Assembly (NCBI GenBank): GCA_029050705.1
Contig: JAIDME010000494.1
Location: forward strand, 1-35,299
Direction: 5' to 3'
Origin: Acetatifactor sp.
GTDB lineage: Bacteria; Bacillota; Clostridia; Lachnospirales; Lachnospiraceae
Length of the DNA: 35,299 nucleotides
Position numbers and translations under genes: made by a program. The notes under the pieces are model-generated. The model was not told where the DNA came from, searched no databases, and saw only the letters and a program-made list of their open reading frames with translations. Below are positions 32,392-35,299 of the stretch, piece by piece (position 1 is the first letter of the stretch; each line of letters opens with the position of its first letter).

Positions 32392-34545
32392 TTAACTTAA
32401 TATAGTAAAAGCAATCCCACTGCTGCCGGTCAGTTCCCTGGTTCTCTCATCGGGCTGTCCCAGACCCACGCTCACCAGAAAACGATGGCCGTCCTGCACC
32501 TTTTCGCCTTTTTCGTTTACCACGGTAAAGGCATCCCCGTCCAGCTCCAGCTCAACCTCTTTGCTCCCGCCGCCGGGCACAAAAACCCTGGAAAAGGCAC
32601 AAAGCTTTGCGTTAGGCGCAGCATATGCGGAGTCCATATCTTTTATGTAAACCTGCACCACTTCACCGGTGTCCGTGGAACTGCCGTTGGACACTTTGAC
32701 AGTAAGCTTTACCTTCCCTGATCCGTCCCATTCCAGCTCCTCACCGGCCTTCGTGCCGAACGCACGGCCGCCGCAGCCCACTTCGTCCACGGTCACATCG
32801 CCGTAGGTCAGGCCATAGCCAAAGGGATATAAGGGTTTACCCTCAAAGTACCGATAGGTTCTTCCCTTCATGGAATAATCCTCGAAATCAGGCAGTTCCT
32901 CTGAACTGTTATAAAACGTCACCGGCAGCTTACCGGAAGGAGACAATTCTCCGAACAGAAGCCCGGCAACCGTCCTGCCGCCCCGCGCTCCCGGATACCA
33001 TATCTGCATCACCGCATCCGCGTGCTCCTGCATATACCGCAGATCCATGGCGCTTCCGGTCATATTCAGCACGATCACCGGTTTCCCCACGCCAATTACC
33101 GCTTCAGCCAGCTCGCGCTGAGGCTCCGGCAGCAGCAGATCCGCCTTATCACCGGATGCATAGCTGTTTCCGGTATCGCCTTCCTCACCCTCCAGCGTCT
33201 CGTCAAGCCCCAGACACAGGATCACCACGTCGCTGTTCTTTGCCACATTGACCGCCTCGCTGATACGATCCTGCTTCCATGCCAGGGATTCCACTTTTTC
33301 CTTAAACAGATGACATCCCTCGGAATAATATACTCTCGTGCTCTCCGGCACAAAATCCTGAATGCCTTCTAATACGGTAATGTATCTGGAAGAGGTTCCG
33401 TGGTAATTTCCCACGAGAGCCGCACGGCTGTTGGCATTGGGGCCGATCACCCCGATAGCCTTCAGTGTCTCCTTCTTAAGGGGTAAGATACCGTTGTTTT
33501 TCAGCAGTACCACGCTCTCTGCGGTGGCCCGGTCTGCAAGTTTCAGGTGTTCCGCGCATTCCAGCCTGTCAAATCCGATCTCATCATACTCGGTCTTCTC
33601 GAACAGTCCCAGCAGGAACCTGGTAGTAAACAGCCTTTCCGCCGCCACAGTGATCTCATCCTCCGTCACCAGTCCGTGCTGAACCGCCTCTAACATATGC
33701 AGATAGGTACTGCCGCAGTTTACATCACACCCGTTCTTTAATGCCATGGCCGCGGACTCTTCCGCCGTATCCGTCACCATATGATTAGTGTGGAAATCCC
33801 TGATAGCCCAGCAGTCGGACACAAAATGTCCCTGAAATCCCCACTTGTCCCTTAAGATATCTTTCATCAGCGTTTTGCTGCCGCAGCAGGGTTCGCCGTT
33901 TGTCCTGTTATAGGCTCCCATCACCGCCTCAACATCCGCCTCCTTTACCAGCTTCTCAAAGGCGGGAAGATAGGTCTCGTTCAGATCCTTTTCGGACACC
34001 CTGGCGTCAAATTTGTGCCGCAGCGCTTCCGGCCCGGAATGCACCGCAAAATGCTTTGCACAGGCGGCAGCCGTCATATACTCCCCGTCTCCCTGCATCC
34101 CGTTTACGTATGCCTTTCCCAGTTCTCCGGTAAGGTACGGGTCTTCCCCGTAGGTCTCATGACCTCTGCCCCACCTGGGATCCCTGAATATGTTTACATT
34201 GGGCGACCAGAAGGTTAAGCCCTTATAAATGTCACGGTCACCTTCCGCGCTGCTGGAATTGTATTTTGCCCTCCCTTCCACCGCCACCGTTTTTCCCATA
34301 GCCTCCACTAATTCCGTGTCAAAGGCAGCTGCCATGCCGATAGCCTGAGGAAAGCTGGTAGCCACCCCCGCTCTTGCCACGCCGTGAAGTCCTTCGTTCC
34401 ACCAGTTATAGGCGGGTATCTCCAGTCGGGGAATTGCCGGCGCATTGAATCTTAACTGAGATGCTTTCTCCTCCAGCGTCATCCGGCTGACCAGCTCATG
34501 TGCCTTTTCTCTTGCTCTTTTCCTTGCTTCTTCCCTGTTTTTCAA
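32392..34545 (-). CDS. GH3 beta-xylosidase / beta-glucosidase
   Basis: A 717-aa family 3 glycosidase. The nucleophile is Asp244 in FVSDCWAI. Other signatures are GRGHETYGEDPYLTG, KHFAVHSGPE (Lys/His) and MGAYNRTNGEPCC. The C-terminal GH3 domain covers about 350-560 (LCLGLDETLEGEEGD), followed by a fibronectin III-like domain (from about 610; VQVYIKD). The start codon is TTG, six bases after GGAGG; the family-typical helix before RMTLEEKASQLR requires this start. The next ATG, at residue 22, would remove it. There is no signal peptide, so the enzyme is cytoplasmic. The xylan context favours beta-xylosidase. It follows the partial GH43 gene by 14 bp. Confidence 0.92.
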   Translation of the reverse strand: MKNREEARKRAREKAHELVSRMTLEEKASQLRFNAPAIPRLEIPAYNWWNEGLHGVARAGVATSFPQAIGMAAAFDTELVEAMGKTVAVEGRAKYNSSSAEGDRDIYKGLTFWSPNVNIFRDPRWGRGHETYGEDPYLTGELGKAYVNGMQGDGEYMTAAACAKHFAVHSGPEALRHKFDARVSEKDLNETYLPAFEKLVKEADVEAVMGAYNRTNGEPCCGSKTLMKDILRDKWGFQGHFVSDCWAIRDFHTNHMVTDTAEESAAMALKNGCDVNCGSTYLHMLEAVQHGLVTEDEITVAAERLFTTRFLLGLFEKTEYDEIGFDRLECAEHLKLADRATAESVVLLKNNGILPLKKETLKAIGVIGPNANSRAALVGNYHGTSSRYITVLEGIQDFVPESTRVYYSEGCHLFKEKVESLAWKQDRISEAVNVAKNSDVVILCLGLDETLEGEEGDTGNSYASGDKADLLLPEPQRELAEAVIGVGKPVIVLNMTGSAMDLRYMQEHADAVMQIWYPGARGGRTVAGLLFGELSPSGKLPVTFYNSSEELPDFEDYSMKGRTYRYFEGKPLYPFGYGLTYGDVTVDEVGCGGRAFGTKAGEELEWDGSGKVKLTVKVSNGSSTDTGEVVQVYIKDMDSAYAAPNAKLCAFSRVFVPGGGSKEVELELDGDAFTVVNEKGEKVQDGHRFLVSVGLGQPDERTRELTGSSGIAFTILS

Positions 34546-34559
34546 AGTATTTCCTCCTC

Positions 34560-35299
34560 TTATTTGATTACCAGTTTTGTCCTGACCGTACGGTATTCCT
34601 CTTTCAGATCTTTTTCTTCCGTCAGATCCAAAACAGGTTCCCCGTCAATATCGAAATGGACTCTTCTGATTCCGCTGCTGCGCACGCCGTCCACTCCCGG
34701 TCTGGCATGATAGGTGTTCCATATAGTGCCGTTCTCATCTTCCACGTAGGCATTGTGCCCTGTGCCGAATTCTCCTTCCACGCTTCTCGATGTAAGGATC
34801 GGATAATTTTTCTTCTTCCAGCTGTGTACATCCAGCAGGTCCCCGCCTTTTTCAGCCGTGAGCAGCCCCACTACATAGGAAGCGTCCACCGCGGCGCTGG
34901 AAAAGGTCAGATACAGCTTATCCCCCCGAATCAGGGCAAAGGGGCCTTCATCCACAAAGGTGTGGTTATTGGCCCACCCATATTCCGGTTTGGAAAGGAC
35001 TGCCGGATCCGAGAGAAGCTTCCATGGTTCCTCCGGATTCAGCTTTGCAATATAAAGCCATGCCCCCAGGTCTTTGGGCAGAAACTGTCTCTGGGACCAG
35101 ACCGCGTACCACTCTCCCTGCCACTGAAAACAGGTCATATCCAGCGTGATCTCCTTCCCTGCCTCACAGATGTCACTGCCGTCCCGTCTCACCACGCGCT
35201 TAGGTGCCGACCAGTCATCCCTGCAGGCGGGATTGCCGCCTTCCCGAAGCTCCATCACATGGCTTTCTTCCCAGAAAAATTCTCCCGGAGTCGCCGCAT
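34560..35299 (-). CDS. GH43 glycosidase, C-terminal part (5' end outside window)
   Basis: The frame stays open to the window edge, giving 245 residues of a longer gene. Internal GTG/ATG codons at 35258-35253 are not the start, since coding sequence continues upstream (TPGEFFWEESH before it). Visible GH43 features are LDMTCFQWQGEWYAVWS (conserved second Asp), FVDEGPFALIRGDKLYLTFS (catalytic-acid Glu) and GTGHNAY (conserved His). The N-terminal Asp base lies outside. It likely acts as an arabinofuranosidase or xylosidase in the same operon as GH3, the esterase and GH115. No export signal can be judged. Confidence 0.85.
   Translation of the reverse strand, partial: AATPGEFFWEESHVMELREGGNPACRDDWSAPKRVVRRDGSDICEAGKEITLDMTCFQWQGEWYAVWSQRQFLPKDLGAWLYIAKLNPEEPWKLLSDPAVLSKPEYGWANNHTFVDEGPFALIRGDKLYLTFSSAAVDASYVVGLLTAEKGGDLLDVHSWKKKNYPILTSRSVEGEFGTGHNAYVEDENGTIWNTYHARPGVDGVRSSGIRRVHFDIDGEPVLDLTEEKDLKEEYRTVRTKLVIK

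Overview
This window looks like a chromosomal carbohydrate-utilisation region of a Gram-positive anaerobe, most likely a gut Lachnospiraceae/Clostridia member. The reasons are strong GGAGG ribosome binding sites, lipobox-anchored solute-binding proteins, importer permeases with no ATPase of their own, xylanolytic enzymes without signal peptides, and moderately GC-rich DNA (judged by eye; no search was run). All genes but one lie on the minus strand. The exception is an AraC-type regulator at 3390-4325. No tRNA, rRNA, CRISPR array, insertion sequence or phage gene was seen.

Layout, in the direction of minus-strand transcription (right to left). (1) 35299-27558 is a xylan-degradation operon: a GH43 enzyme cut by the window edge, a GH3 glycosidase with a TTG start, an SGNH esterase with an 18-bp tandem repeat in its 5' coding end, and a GH115 alpha-glucuronidase. 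It ends in a long hairpin terminator. (2) 27299-14105 is a long transporter operon. A 987-aa solute-binding protein carrying two extra CBM-like domains is followed by two permeases, an NHL-propeller membrane protein, a Yip1-like membrane protein, a membrane-anchored DUF5696-like protein, a second permease pair and a second solute-binding lipoprotein, then a terminator. (3) 14025-12162 holds two paralogous U32-like proteins with clustered cysteines. (4) 12024-4320 is an exporter-type ABC operon: two adaptor lipoproteins (one of them a tandem double adaptor), one large FtsX/MacB-like permease and two ATPases. The second ATPase ends in an AbrB-like domain. (5) 4325-3390 is the AraC regulator on the plus strand. 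(6) 3206-118 is a second xylan operon: a GH10 xylanase lipoprotein and a cytoplasmic GH43, followed by the first codons of another secreted or anchored protein at 49-1.

Working model (inference). The surface GH10 enzyme cuts glucurono-arabinoxylan outside the cell. The two importers take up decorated oligosaccharides, powered by an ATPase encoded elsewhere. Cytoplasmic GH115, GH43, GH3 and the esterase then strip and hydrolyse them. Almost the same 18-bp sequence, each time in a tandem repeat of 21-bp period, lies upstream of both the GH10/araC divergent region and the transporter operon. This suggests that the local AraC protein controls both.

The least understood parts are the NHL/Yip1/DUF5696 envelope module inserted between two importers, the U32 pair, and the three-adaptor exporter.
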